Shown piece by piece: positions 31,001-40,861 of a DNA stretch of 64,000 nucleotides. The notes under the pieces were generated by a model. The model made no database searches and had not been told where the DNA came from. It was given only the letters and a program-made list of their open reading frames with translations. The stretch is from Rhynchopus sp. YZ270_cl-10 (taxonomy: Eukaryota; Euglenozoa; Diplonemea; Diplonemida; Diplonemidae). The stretch lies in assembly GCA_964035575.1 (NCBI GenBank), contig OZ037873.1, forward strand, positions 124,001 to 188,000, given 5' to 3'. The position numbers were made by a program, and so were the translations under genes. Numbering within the stretch: position 1 is the first letter of the stretch; each line of letters begins with the position of its first letter.

Positions 31001-33862
31001 ATACCATAAAAATGGTCAAAAAAGGTCCATTTCGCCCCAAAACCTCCCAAAACCTCCCAGAAAATCGTTTTTGGGGCGGTTCCGGACCTCAGACTGCAAA
31101 AAAACTGCCTATATCATGAAAAAGACAAAAAAGAACTTTTGGGGGGGGGGGGGGGGTTTTGAAATCGACCCATATAAAAAAAATCCTTTTTAAAAGCCAT
31201 ACGTTGCTAGCTTTGCAAACACATGCAGGAAAGTGAAGCACTGCACAATATCTCCAAAGTATGGTTGCTTGTGAGGCGCGATGAGCTGCGGGGCGGGGAG
31301 GGGCGGGAGGGACATGACAGCTTCATCGGGGTACTTCCCGACACGCTTGCCTCGCAACAGCCCCACCTGCGCCGCGATGTACTCCTGGTGCGCCACGCTC
31401 TTTGGGGCACGCTCCTGATGCGCATTCCCCTCCTGCTCATCAATCAGATCGCGAATTGTGTACAACACACTCCTCCAGTCTTCCGCACCCTCAAAGGCCT
31501 CTTCAATAGCGCTACGCTGTTTCTCCGTTAATTTCTGTACTCCACTGCTTACAATCTCTGTACATTCGGAGGGAGACGCAAACTGCTTGGTGAAGATGCG
31601 TTCACGGAGTTCCTGGAGTTTGGGGATGGTGGTTTTGCGGATTCTTTCACGTTCCTTCTTTTTCATGGCACGCTCTTCGGTGGTGAGGACTGCACGTTCG
31701 ATGTTTGGGACAACGTGGCGTTGCATTTGCTCTAATCGAAGTCGCGCTTCTGTGAATGTCCTGACCTTTGTCACGGCAGCAGCGACACCGAGTCCTCCAC
31801 CGGACGTCTTCGCTGCCGCGACCACTGCAGGGAGCAGCTCTTCATTGTACCTCCGCACCACTTCTGTTTTCGCAGCGCTCATCGGCTGTGCCACATCCTC
31901 AAGCCCTTCCTCCTCCTCCTCTGATGATGATTCATCCTCGGTTGTCTCTTGAGTCCTACCCTCTGTCTCCTCCGTCGCCACCGTCACCTTGCTGTCCTGC
32001 GTCTCCAGGCCGGACCCCTCTTTTGCTACCTCCTTTTTCTCCCCTTCTTTCTCAACCTCCATTGCAGAATTTTGCTCCTTTGGTTTCTCCGCAATGCTTG
32101 GAATGGTTGGATCCACCTTCTCCTCTTTCTCCCCTTCTTTGTCAACTTCCATTGCATCAGAAGGTGTATCCTTTTGCTCTTTTGTTTCCTCAGGGATGCT
32201 TGGAATGATTGACTCCTTCTTTTCTTTCTCCCCTTCAATTTCCATTGCATCGGGAGAGGGTTTTGAGGTCTTTGTTTCTTGCTCTAAAGGGATGGTCGGG
32301 GTGTCTTCCGGTTCGTTCATTGCGGTGGTAGAAGCGGAGCAGAGTGATTTGATTAAATCCGTTGCAGAGTTTGGGAGGTGGCGGATCGCTGGGGCGGCAG
32401 CGTTCAGCGCGGATTCGCGAGCAGTTTCGCGGGTTGCGAGGATCCCGCACCTCTTCTGCTCCTCCTTTGACTTCGCCTTCCATTCAGAAGAAATCGTAGC
32501 GGCAATATGAGACGCAGAACCACCTTCAGTACACAACTCCGGCTTTCTGATATTCCGGAAATACTGAAATGGGGTAACCTTCGGAACCTCTGGGCCAGGT
32601 GTTGTGAGCACCGCCTCGAGGGGTGCCTTTTTGCGAAGCTTCTCCTCCGCATCGGTAGCCGCCTTATGAAGTGTAAACACATCACCAGGTACCTCCTTTA
32701 GCAAGGCATGTGCCGTATCAGCGGCAACAACCCTCTCACGAAAGGCAAGCATCTCGGGGCAGCCCTCCAAAACCTCCCTTCTTATCAGATCCTCGGCCTC
32801 CCGCAAAATTCCTTGAAGTGTCACGATTTTTATGATATTCTCGGGCGCAATTTTATGCACTTTGGCAGGTTTTGCTTTAGCAGGAGTATCTTTTTTTGGA
32901 GTGTCCTTTGCGGGAGGAGCAGCCTTTTTCTCAAATTCAAGTCGTTCCGGAGCATCTGCAGCAAGGGCGTCCCATTGGGACTGCAAAATCGATTTCAACT
33001 CGGTGCTGGTTTTGTTGAAGAGGGTGTCTCCTTCTTTCGCGGATTTCGCGGTTTTTGTGAGTTCTGGGAGGTGTTTTTTGGAGTACAATTCAAACGCAGT
33101 TTTCGGGGCAATCGGCGCCTCAGCGGGACCTGCAATGAAGGCGTCTGCTGGGGCGTACCTCTTGATCATCTTCTCGACCGCTTTGCGCATCTCCTTGAAG
33201 TCTTCGTACTCAGCATACTGCGGAAGGTATGGGGACTCCGCAACTAAGTCAGCAATGTCCGAAATGGCAGTCACCCCACCTTCACTGTCAGGAGTACGCT
33301 TACGCTGGATCACATCGTTCAACAGATCCAAAAGTGCGGAAAGTGTGTGCCGTGCCGCCACCACCGCCATAGGTGTGTACCCTTTCGCAATGCGGGCCTC
33401 CTTCGGCATCTCCGCGTAGATCTGTGCAGCTCTTTCGCGTTTGAGTTGTGCAATCTTTCCCCTCGGGCCCTCAACCTTCTTCAGCTCCTCTGCATAGTCT
33501 GAGTAGATGAGGGTCGTGAAGAAGGCAGTCCACTCCGCAGGGGGTGTCACCTTCTTTGCCTTTGCTTTCGCAGGAGTTTTCTTCCCACCAGCGGTCTGTT
33601 CTGCAGAAGTTTTGCGCTTTTTTGCACCAAGTGGACGTAGCTGCGCGGCAGTTAGACCAGCTGTTTTTGTGTCATCAGAAGACCATGTGACAGTGTATGT
33701 GGCCCCGGCCTTGGTGACAGAGGCAGGGAACCACGTCCCATTGTAGTCAGCCTCAACCTCGTCGCCAACGCTGAAGCTGCCGGCAGCGCGTTTTGCAGGC
33801 TTGGCTGCAACCTTGACAGACTTCTTGGCTGATGCGGGTTTCTTGGTTTCTTTGGGGGGCAT
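28019..33862 (-). CDS. Four-exon DDT-WHIM chromatin-remodelling subunit
   Basis: Probably a nuclear partner of an ISWI-type remodeller. Exons 31203-33862, 30402-30471, 30195-30284 and 28019-29773 join in frame to 1524 aa. Introns begin GTATGG, GTGTGT and GTATGT and end CCAACAG, GCCACAG and CACACAG. Order: Lys/Ala-rich tail; a Tudor-like fold (about 30-75, GDEVEADYNGTWFPASVTKA); two HMG-box-like stretches (about 265-330 and 470-530); an acidic region; the DDT domain (about 868-940), which starts YFGDIVQCFTFLHVFAKLAT at the end of exon 1 and is finished by the two tiny exons (FSLPTFDEVLH; VFVRLLCRIEG); an acidic Glu/Ser run; a charged helix; and WHIM motifs EWPFHIRLLILKCLIGIL (near 1180) and LGPIGSDRHGRLYYKF (near 1304). 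Read as separate open frames these look like two genes. The reading frame and the DDT homology argue for one. Intron 1 contains a 604-bp palindromic element. Confidence 0.87.
30569..31172. mobile_element. 604-bp near-perfect palindrome (TA-flanked foldback MITE) inside intron 1
   Basis: Arms 30569-30810 and 30929-31172, ends TGGGTCGATTTC, TA on both sides, spacer of about 118 bp. C or G runs near each tip differ in length between arms. TA duplication suggests a Tc1/mariner-type origin. The transcript of the host gene would carry a 240-bp hairpin here until splicing. Confidence 0.88.
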
Positions 33863-34307
33863 TCTTGCGCGGAGGGGGGGCGGAAGGAGGTGCCTGGGAT
33901 GAAGGGGGTGATAAGGCAACAAAACAAAAAAAAGACAAAAAAAAAATATATTGCGGTCTTCCAGGTGAAGATGATCCACAGCTCCGGATCTCTGGTCTCT
34001 CCTAGGCACTCTCCACCAGGGGAATTAGCCAGACTGTGATGCAGCCTCCAGCTGGGGCAAATCAAAAAAGAATATTGCGCAGAAAACCCGCCTTTCCTCT
34101 TGTGGACACATGGCAACGGATGGAGGTAATAAAATTTCAAAAAAAAAAATCATTGTATGTGAAGGGGGAAACCCGCTACGTACATCTATTCAAAGACAAT
34201 TTTTTTTAGAACCGTTCACAACACAATGAACCTTCCCCCCCCCCTCCCATCCCCTCCCTCCCTTCCCTTCCCTTCCTCCTTTTCGTTCCCTCTATTTCCC
34301 TATACAA
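33863..34307. other. Spacer between PLD and the chromatin gene
   Basis: Leader of the chromatin gene, with CATCCCAG as a possible acceptor, and a C/T-rich run near 34229-34290. Nothing else is seen. Confidence 0.5.
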
Positions 34308-37300
34308 TTAGACGAAGAAGTCTGTGCCCGCTGCTCGCTCGGCAATAGATTTATCTTGCCCTGCGTCTGACAGCCAATCCAGCGGGTAGGTGCAGATATG
34401 CCCTTTGACTGTCGCAAGCACTGCGGCAGCCTTGGTGGAAGGGAGCATCGCGGCACGCTGCTTCGCCTGGTCTGCAGTGGTGACTTTGTTTGTGGGGCAG
34501 TCCGGCATTACTGCTTCGAAGGCTTTGCTGTTGGCTTGCATTCGCACGCATAGATGCTTCCAGGTTGCTTCATCTAGCAGCGATGGTGCCAGCACACCAC
34601 TGCCTTCCTCCCCCATATGCTCTTCTAGAAGTTTATGTCTAAAGTCACGAATTTTTCCAGTCCTCGCACCACAATCATCAACAACTAATGCGAGCTCCGA
34701 ATCACGCTCACCCATGAGCGAACGGTCGTTAATATTTGCAGACCCAATCACCATCACCTCGTCGTCCACAATCAACAGCTTGCTGTGCACATATATGGTA
34801 CTCGATGCGACCACCCCTGTAGAAGAGGTGCCCCAATTTCTTAGGCACGCAATTTGAAGGTACTCATCAGCACGCTCTCCGCACACCGCTTTGACACGCT
34901 TTGCAAGCCTGCGTAGAGTAGTTGACTGAAAGTGAATGACCCGCTGTATAAAAGAGTCTGTCGCAGGACTCCCCTCTCCATGGGGTTGCAGGACCAAGAC
35001 GCATCGAAAGCATTGCTTCTCCCTCGCAGCCTTGTTGATCCGATCTGCAATCGCCGCACCCACACCGTTAACTACCGGGGCACCATACGCTGATGAAATA
35101 AAAAATTGATTTTCGATATACACGGTATGCCTTGCTGCTTGGATCAAACCGATCATAGAGGTTAAGATATGCTTTTCGGTTGCGGCTGCACCGCTCCACT
35201 CTGACATGGAACGTACTACCTGAGCAGACATGATGTTGCGTGACAACGTTGCTTCGAGCTTTTTCGCAACTTCTACCTCTGGGGAAACGCATGACTTTGT
35301 AAGGATCGGTGTAATCCTCGTCAACCGTTTCTTCCTTGATGAAGACATGCCAATAAGATGCTGATTCCAACGTTGTATAAAATTCAACCCAATGTCGTAC
35401 GCAGCCTTCCCGCAAACCCGGATTTGAACGTCATGCCACGGCATGCGGTGCTGCTCGCTTCGCTCCAACGCATCAACAAAAGGGGACTTCACCTGAGCCG
35501 CGTGATCATCCCCTTTTAAAATAGGGTTCCGATAGTCATATCCAACCCACGTCTTCCTTTCATCATCGAATAAGTCATGCGAATGTGTATCATAACGTCC
35601 CCAGGTTAAGTCTAGCCCACCTACAAACCCTACGGTACCATCAATTACCACAAATTTTTGATGGTGTGTCAACGCAATCGGCCCTCTGTGACGAAGAACC
35701 TGGATGTTACTGTGATGAAGTCCTTCCAGCCAGAGCGCGGCGTTTGCGCTGGCGAGCGGAATAGCTGCTTCTACCTCAGCGTAGAGAAGAACGTAGACTT
35801 TGACACCACGGAAGGCCTGCCTTTGCAGTACATTATCGAGACGTTTGTTGTGGTCAATACCGCCGCCGTCTCTCGAAAGGAAGACATGCGGGGAGAGGTA
35901 CCATCCGGCAATGTATATCTCTTCCTCTGCGGCTATCAGCGCCTCCGCAAGGCGTGGGTAGTATTCCACCCCGTCCCTGTATAGCTCTGCATTGTAGGCT
36001 AAGGTAGGAGCAAAAGGCGTCTCGTTAGTGGAGTTGACGTGGTTCTTCAGGGCCGTGCATATGTCACTGTACTGCAGAGGAGGGAAGTGGACACGAATGT
36101 GCATGCCCCCGGGGTTAACGAAGCGGACCATGCCGAGGTCCGCTTCGGAGCGTTTTGAGCGGCTTCTTTGGCCATTGTCGTTGAGATGTGTTGTCCGTTC
36201 TAGGCAAATCACTTCGGTGATGTCTGCGTACAAAATGAATGCATCTGGGGTAGCGAACCCACCACCACCGCCACCACCACGAACATCCTCCCAGGTCAAA
36301 GGGTCTTGCGCATTGTACCGCTCGCTTGAGACAGTGAAGAAGGCAACACAGCCCCATTCCCTGCGGGTCGCGCAGATGAACATACCAGGGCTCACATCGT
36401 TGCCGATGGGGTCGAGCAGTTCGCATGCCGCAATGAAGTCGAAGTCCGGGTCCGGTGTTGCCACCTGCGGCACGACGTTGACAGGGTTTTGCTCACAGTG
36501 GGGTTGAACCGGGGCTGGAGGAGCGTCTCCTTGTTCTCTTGGAGGTTCCCAATCGATGGACATCATGGTTTCATGGCTTGTGTCGCAGTGTGTGGGGGTG
36601 GCGGAATGTGCGCGGGAAAGGGGCGAGCCTGGGAGACTGCGCGATTCTGCGAGGTTCATAGTTGCCTTGCGTGACAGCAGCGACGGGGCACGCGAGAGAG
36701 GCACGCTCTGCGACATCGAAAGCGACGGCTTGCGGCGGGCCTGTGGCGACGGGGACGACGGCGGCGGCTGCACCTCCTGGCCCCCTCTCTCCCTCTCCCT
36801 CTCCCTGCGTGGCGGTGACATCGACGACGCCAACGGCGGCAGCGCTGCCTGAAATGCCTTACCCTTCGGGGACCCCTGCGTCTGCGACTCCTCCACCGAT
36901 GGTGCGAAGGAGGTGGATGGGGCGGCCCTCTTCTTCCTCTGTTTCTCCTTCTCCTCCTTCTGCTCCTGCTCTATCAGCCGAGACGCCCTTCCCGCATGCC
37001 CCCCCGTTTGTGTGAGAAGCGTTGCTGCGTAGTCGACAGGGATGTTGTAGCGGGTACTCAGGTTCTCTGCGCGGGTCTGCCATGAAGGATCCAATGCAGT
37101 GTAAGCGTACTGCCGTGGGCTGGGTGAGCGTGGTGTGGTGGTGGTGGTGGTGGTGGTGTGCTCCTGAGGTTGGGCAGGCTGGCGCCGTCTGATGCGGTCC
37201 TGCATCTCTTCGTAGCCTACGCCTGCCAGATCGCATGCGTCCAGGAGACGTGCAATGGCGCCATTCTCATGCTCATCAAGCGAGCGTGCTGTGTCGCAGT

Positions 37301-37421
37301 GTGTGGATGCGGGCCTCCGCGGTGCGAGGGGCACGTGGCTGTCACGCAGCTCGTTCGCAAAGAGAAGGCGCAACGAGTCCGCCGCCTCGTCCCGCGACAA
37401 GCCACTGCGTATCATCTGCAT
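34308..37421 (-). CDS. PLD: Phospholipase D with an N-terminal UBA-like region
   Basis: Cleaves phosphatidylcholine-type lipids to phosphatidic acid at membranes. 1037 aa with both catalytic HKD motifs: HQKFVVID near residue 583, followed by GFVGGLDLTWGRYDT, and HSKLLIVD near 878, followed by GSANINDRSLMGERDSE. The spacing and flanks match eukaryotic PLD1/2-type enzymes. There is no clear PX domain. A region near 340-450 (GMFICATRREWGCVAFF) could be a PH-like fold. The first 170 residues contain helical segments like SRDEAADSLRLLFANEL and IPVDYAATLLTQTGGHAGRA, which resemble UBA or CUE domains; then a Ser/Pro/Arg-rich low-complexity stretch. Start: Met 37421. A second Met two codons later is equally possible. 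CTTCTCCAG upstream may be the acceptor. No intron is seen. Confidence 0.93.
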   Translation of the reverse strand: MQMIRSGLSRDEAADSLRLLFANELRDSHVPLAPRRPASTHCDTARSLDEHENGAIARLLDACDLAGVGYEEMQDRIRRRQPAQPQEHTTTTTTTTPRSPSPRQYAYTALDPSWQTRAENLSTRYNIPVDYAATLLTQTGGHAGRASRLIEQEQKEEKEKQRKKRAAPSTSFAPSVEESQTQGSPKGKAFQAALPPLASSMSPPRRERERERGGQEVQPPPSSPSPQARRKPSLSMSQSVPLSRAPSLLSRKATMNLAESRSLPGSPLSRAHSATPTHCDTSHETMMSIDWEPPREQGDAPPAPVQPHCEQNPVNVVPQVATPDPDFDFIAACELLDPIGNDVSPGMFICATRREWGCVAFFTVSSERYNAQDPLTWEDVRGGGGGGGFATPDAFILYADITEVICLERTTHLNDNGQRSRSKRSEADLGMVRFVNPGGMHIRVHFPPLQYSDICTALKNHVNSTNETPFAPTLAYNAELYRDGVEYYPRLAEALIAAEEEIYIAGWYLSPHVFLSRDGGGIDHNKRLDNVLQRQAFRGVKVYVLLYAEVEAAIPLASANAALWLEGLHHSNIQVLRHRGPIALTHHQKFVVIDGTVGFVGGLDLTWGRYDTHSHDLFDDERKTWVGYDYRNPILKGDDHAAQVKSPFVDALERSEQHRMPWHDVQIRVCGKAAYDIGLNFIQRWNQHLIGMSSSRKKRLTRITPILTKSCVSPEVEVAKKLEATLSRNIMSAQVVRSMSEWSGAAATEKHILTSMIGLIQAARHTVYIENQFFISSAYGAPVVNGVGAAIADRINKAAREKQCFRCVLVLQPHGEGSPATDSFIQRVIHFQSTTLRRLAKRVKAVCGERADEYLQIACLRNWGTSSTGVVASSTIYVHSKLLIVDDEVMVIGSANINDRSLMGERDSELALVVDDCGARTGKIRDFRHKLLEEHMGEEGSGVLAPSLLDEATWKHLCVRMQANSKAFEAVMPDCPTNKVTTADQAKQRAAMLPSTKAAAVLATVKGHICTYPLDWLSDAGQDKSIAERAAGTDFFV

Positions 37422-37957
37422 TGCACTTCATAAAAGGCGTGTGTAGGGCCTGGAGAAGGTGTGTGGAGTGTGTAGTGAAGGGGAGTGGTAGGAGAGAAAA
37501 AGTGAAGGAGAAAAGGAGGGGAAAATGGCATTTTTTTCTTCTCGCACGTACAATATTCAACAAAAAGTATAAAGAAAAGCGCTAAAAATAATAAAGGGGA
37601 TGTTCTCGTGCTTAGTCACCGTAAGCAAATAAGCTCTCTTCATCCCCACCCCCATTCCCTCACTAGGGATCCTATTTTCCCAACCCAATCCAACCCGTCT
37701 ATTTCTATGTCTATTTTCCACTCGCGAACTCAAAAAACAAAATTTTTACTGTAGCAAACAGTAAGTAATAGTTTGAAGGGTGTACCAAATACTGTCCCCC
37801 CTCCTTTTTTTAAAAGGAAAATTGAGGCAGTATTTCGTATTTTCAAATCCCTTCAATTCTATTTCCTCTTTCCCCTTAAACCCCCTTGCAGCTTAGTACA
37901 GCTGAGTACCAGATGAGTATAGTTTTAGAAACAAATCTCATTCACAAAAAAGCCCCT
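37422..37957. other. Spacer upstream of PLD with a worn family A hairpin
   Basis: 37595-37624 reads GGGGATGTTCTCGTGCTTAG then TCACCGTAAG, the 3' half of family A. Nothing else is seen. Confidence 0.5.
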
Positions 37958-38578
37958 CTACCTTGTCTCGAAGTTCGGTATATCATAGGCACGCTTGGAG
38001 GTTGTTACGGGTTGTATGGGTTTGCGGTCGATTTTTGGTGGGGAGTCTGGAGGCAGCGGCACTTGCCCCTCTTCGGCACCCCCTGCCCTCACACCCACTA
38101 CCCCCATCTCTGCCCGCGCACGCTCCTCCTCTGCGTACACCTCTTCCATCCAAGCGTCGTCGCCTTCTGCAGACTCCTCGTCCTCCTCATCCTCGTCGTC
38201 TTCCTCCTCCTCCTCCATCTCCTTCAAGAGGCTTTCCATCTCGTCGTCCTCGCTGCCACTGTCTGCAGCACAGTCTGGCATCCAAGGGGACGCGAAGGAG
38301 GTGTTCTCCTCCTCAGAGATGAAGTGCTTGAGGTGTGCGATCTCTGTGTCCTGCGCCGCGCTCTCAGCGTTGAGGAGGCGAAGCATCTGCGGCACCTCTG
38401 CCTGCATGCGGAGAAACGCTGCCTCTACACATGCCGGGTCTGCGACGTCTGCCGTCCCCATCATGACCCCTCCCACTGCAGCCTCACCACCACGCACGGC
38501 ACGCATGCGGCGGACACTGCCTTCGTACTCCTCCTCCCCTACCCCATTCGCTCTGGGGTATTCCCACTGTGTGCTCAT
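37958..38578 (-). CDS. Small acidic protein of unknown function
   Basis: 206 aa. The N-terminal half is helical (CVEAAFLRMQAEVPQMLRLL, then AESAAQDTEIAHLKHF) and could form a coiled coil. The middle is strongly acidic (Asp/Glu-rich, residues about 108-150) and the C-terminus is Pro-rich and basic. No enzyme motif. Acidic, disordered proteins of this kind are often nuclear or chaperone-like, but I do not recognise it. Start Met 38578 follows CTACAG by 21 bases, a likely acceptor. The reading ends at AAGGTAG, which could also be a GTAGAG donor, so a further exon cannot be excluded, although none was found. Confidence 0.6.
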   Translation of the reverse strand: MSTQWEYPRANGVGEEEYEGSVRRMRAVRGGEAAVGGVMMGTADVADPACVEAAFLRMQAEVPQMLRLLNAESAAQDTEIAHLKHFISEEENTSFASPWMPDCAADSGSEDDEMESLLKEMEEEEEDDEDEEDEESAEGDDAWMEEVYAEEERARAEMGVVGVRAGGAEEGQVPLPPDSPPKIDRKPIQPVTTSKRAYDIPNFETR

Positions 38579-38599
38579 GGTTTGTAACAGATGCGAATC

Positions 38600-38605
38600 C
38601 TGTAG
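38600..38605 (-). promoter_or_regulatory. Candidate trans-splice acceptor of the acidic protein gene
   Basis: CTACAG, 21 bases before the start codon. Its use is inferred. Confidence 0.3.
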
Positions 38606-38687
38606 ATCGGATCAAAGGGGAGAGGAATGGGGGATGAGGGAGGGATGGGGGTATTATTTGATAAAGTAGAAATTAAAGAAAAGTTTA

Positions 38688-38724
38688 TAAGATGACCCTA
38701 AGCCTCTCGTGCTTCGTCACCTTA
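38688..38724 (+). repeat. Micro-hairpin, family A, full copy
   Basis: TAAGATGACCCTAAGC, loop CTCTCGT, GCTTCGTCACCTTA. The inner right arm has one change (GCTTCG) and the rest is intact. AAAGTTTA precedes it, as in the copies at 2886 and 61345. Confidence 0.75.
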
Positions 38725-38926
38725 TTAAATTCTGGTATTTTTCGGGGATGGGGAATAGGAGAGGGGAGAGGGGATGTGGACGGGTTTGAAAGAGGCTTAA
38801 AAGGGTGGTGGTGGTGGGGTGTTTGTATATGCGGAGTTATTGGAAACCAAAGAGAGAGAAAAGGTTTGAACGTTTGAACTGAATGTGCGGTTAAAAGCAA
38901 AATGCTATGCGGGGGTATGCTGGTTT

Positions 38927-40675
38927 TCAGGTGAGCGGCATCATCGACCCTCCAGCAGCGGGTGTGTGTGGATCGGTTGACTGCGAGAGCCTGGGTAGTT
39001 TGCAGGATCGGAGCGGGGACGGTTCTCTGCTGCGTTTCTGGGAGGCTACGATGCCCCTACTGAGCGGGAACGCTGCAACAACGTGCAGCACAGTACTGCT
39101 GCACCCAGCGACGTAGAGGGTCAACGAAGTGCACTCATCAAGAAAGCCGTCGTCAAGCACCACCACGCTTCCCAATGGAGACAAATCCAACTCAGACAAA
39201 CTCGTGCAGCTGCGCAGAAACTGTGCGCCAATCGCAGTCACATTGCTCAGAGGCGCCAGATCCAGCGCTGCCAACCGTCTGCACCCTGAAAGAAAGGACT
39301 TCCCAATGTGGGTGAGTGTGTGCAAGGCGGATAGATCGATGCCTGTCAGACGTTTGCAGTCGGTGAGGAAGTTGTCGCCTATCTGAGCGATCGACAGCCC
39401 TGATAGGTTCACCGCCCTCAAACTTACACAGCCGTAGAGAAAGTAGATCCCGACCTTCGTGAGGCTCTTCAGAGGCGAGAGGTCCAACGCTTTGAGTCGT
39501 TTGCAGTCTGCCAGGAAGGAGCCGCCTATGGCAGATACCATACCCCACCCTGAGACATCGATCGTTGTTAGCGACTCGCAGCAGGAGAGGAACTCTGCCC
39601 CGATTTTGGTGACCACCGACGCCGCGCTGAGGTCCAGCTGCGTCAATGTGTTGCCAAACAGGAAGTTGTTCGGGATCTCCGTCGCCACTTCCGCCTGGAG
39701 CAGAAGCCACGCCACCTCCGAGTCTGCGACTGTCCTCAACCGCTCTGCTGTGATCGTTTCATCCAACGCCTCGAGCGCTGCTATCGCGCTGTACTTCCTC
39801 TCCCGCCTCTCCTTGCGCGCAACGCTCTCAGCAGTCACCTCCTCACTACCTGCCACACCCTCCGTCTCCATGGCCGCAATGCTCCGCACAACCGCCTGCG
39901 ACTCCGCCACCACCCGCACCGCCTGGTCATCCCCAAGCAGGCACAACGCCTCACACTCACCAATCACCTTCTCCGCCTTCACGACAAACGCCTTCAAATC
40001 ACACACCTGACCTTTTTCACCTAATGCTTGCATCAGACACCTGAACTCCATCTCCTCCTCATCTTCAAGCTCTCTACGCATCAGATCCTCTCTTTTGCCA
40101 AGATAGCTGATGCGATTTTCAAGCAAAGGTCCTTTACATCTGGCTTTGTGGGGTGGGTGAGACTCAAGCTCGGAACATTTCTTGTTTGCGGTTTGTATTC
40201 TGTCTGTTAAGGCTTCGGCGTGAGAAGAAAGGGTACGGCGTAGCCGTGCGATGTATTGTGAAACGTCTGAGGTGGTGTGCCCTGCGTGGTCGATTTTGTC
40301 GCATCGTATACAGATTAACGCATCGCCGCAGTCAGGGGATTCGCAAATAAAATGCAGTTTGTATTCTGGGTGCAGTGCACAGTGCGACGACGTACCATAA
40401 GAAGTGACAGAAGCATGGTGCATCTCCCTGTCCCTAACCCTAGGGTGCAAAGCCTCGAAACAGGCCCCTTTCTTACAGAAGTACAGTGCATTGCAGTATC
40501 CGCACTGCAGCTCTGCTGGGTCGGAACAGTTTTCGCAGAGCGGTGGTGATGTGGGCTCTGACGGAGGCGTCATCGTGGCATCAGTTGAGGAGAGCGCGGT
40601 CGATGTCGGTGTCATGGATGAAAGCTCTGTCGTCACCCCTACACCCTCCTCTATTTTTGCATCACCTCCCATCAT
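38927..40675 (-). CDS. B-box zinc finger protein with BspA-type leucine-rich repeats
   Basis: 582 aa. Two B-box-like zinc-binding blocks: Cys47 to His87 (CENC..CGYC..C..H) and Cys99 to His133 (CALHP..C..CGD..CIRC..H..H), as in TRIM proteins. A helical, probably coiled-coil region follows (about 140-320), then about eight 23-residue leucine-rich repeats of the BspA/LRR_5 kind (units such as FLSGCRRLAALDLAPLSNVTAIG, counted about 340-560). There is no RING finger ahead of the B-boxes, so ubiquitin ligase activity is unlikely; a binding or scaffold role is likelier. Repeats of this kind are widespread in free-living and parasitic protists. Start Met 40675 is preceded by a T-rich run and CTTTTAG. 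No intron is seen. Confidence 0.85.
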   Translation of the reverse strand: MMGGDAKIEEGVGVTTELSSMTPTSTALSSTDATMTPPSEPTSPPLCENCSDPAELQCGYCNALYFCKKGACFEALHPRVRDREMHHASVTSYGTSSHCALHPEYKLHFICESPDCGDALICIRCDKIDHAGHTTSDVSQYIARLRRTLSSHAEALTDRIQTANKKCSELESHPPHKARCKGPLLENRISYLGKREDLMRRELEDEEEMEFRCLMQALGEKGQVCDLKAFVVKAEKVIGECEALCLLGDDQAVRVVAESQAVVRSIAAMETEGVAGSEEVTAESVARKERRERKYSAIAALEALDETITAERLRTVADSEVAWLLLQAEVATEIPNNFLFGNTLTQLDLSAASVVTKIGAEFLSCCESLTTIDVSGWGMVSAIGGSFLADCKRLKALDLSPLKSLTKVGIYFLYGCVSLRAVNLSGLSIAQIGDNFLTDCKRLTGIDLSALHTLTHIGKSFLSGCRRLAALDLAPLSNVTAIGAQFLRSCTSLSELDLSPLGSVVVLDDGFLDECTSLTLYVAGCSSTVLHVVAAFPLSRGIVASQKRSREPSPLRSCKLPRLSQSTDPHTPAAGGSMMPLT

Positions 40676-40861
40676 AGAAAAAAAAAAGGGGGAAGACTAA
40701 AAGGAAGGTTTGCTGTTGTGAGGAGATGAGGGTGGGGTGGGTGGGAAAAGGAGGGAAAAGAGTTATCTAAAAGAGTGTCGTTTTTTTGAGAAATAATTTA
40801 AGTCTTAGTGTCACCCCCCCTTTCCCCAAATCCCTTTTTTTTGCAAATGCTTTTAACAAAA

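Larger units (their letters stand above)
38579..38926. other. Spacer with a full family A hairpin
   Basis: Contains the acceptor at 38600 and the hairpin at 38688. Otherwise nothing is recognised. Confidence 0.5.

Noticed and set aside
30619-31119. Two matching open frames over the palindrome
   Set aside because: The same protein appears from both strands because the DNA is an inverted repeat. It is not coding.
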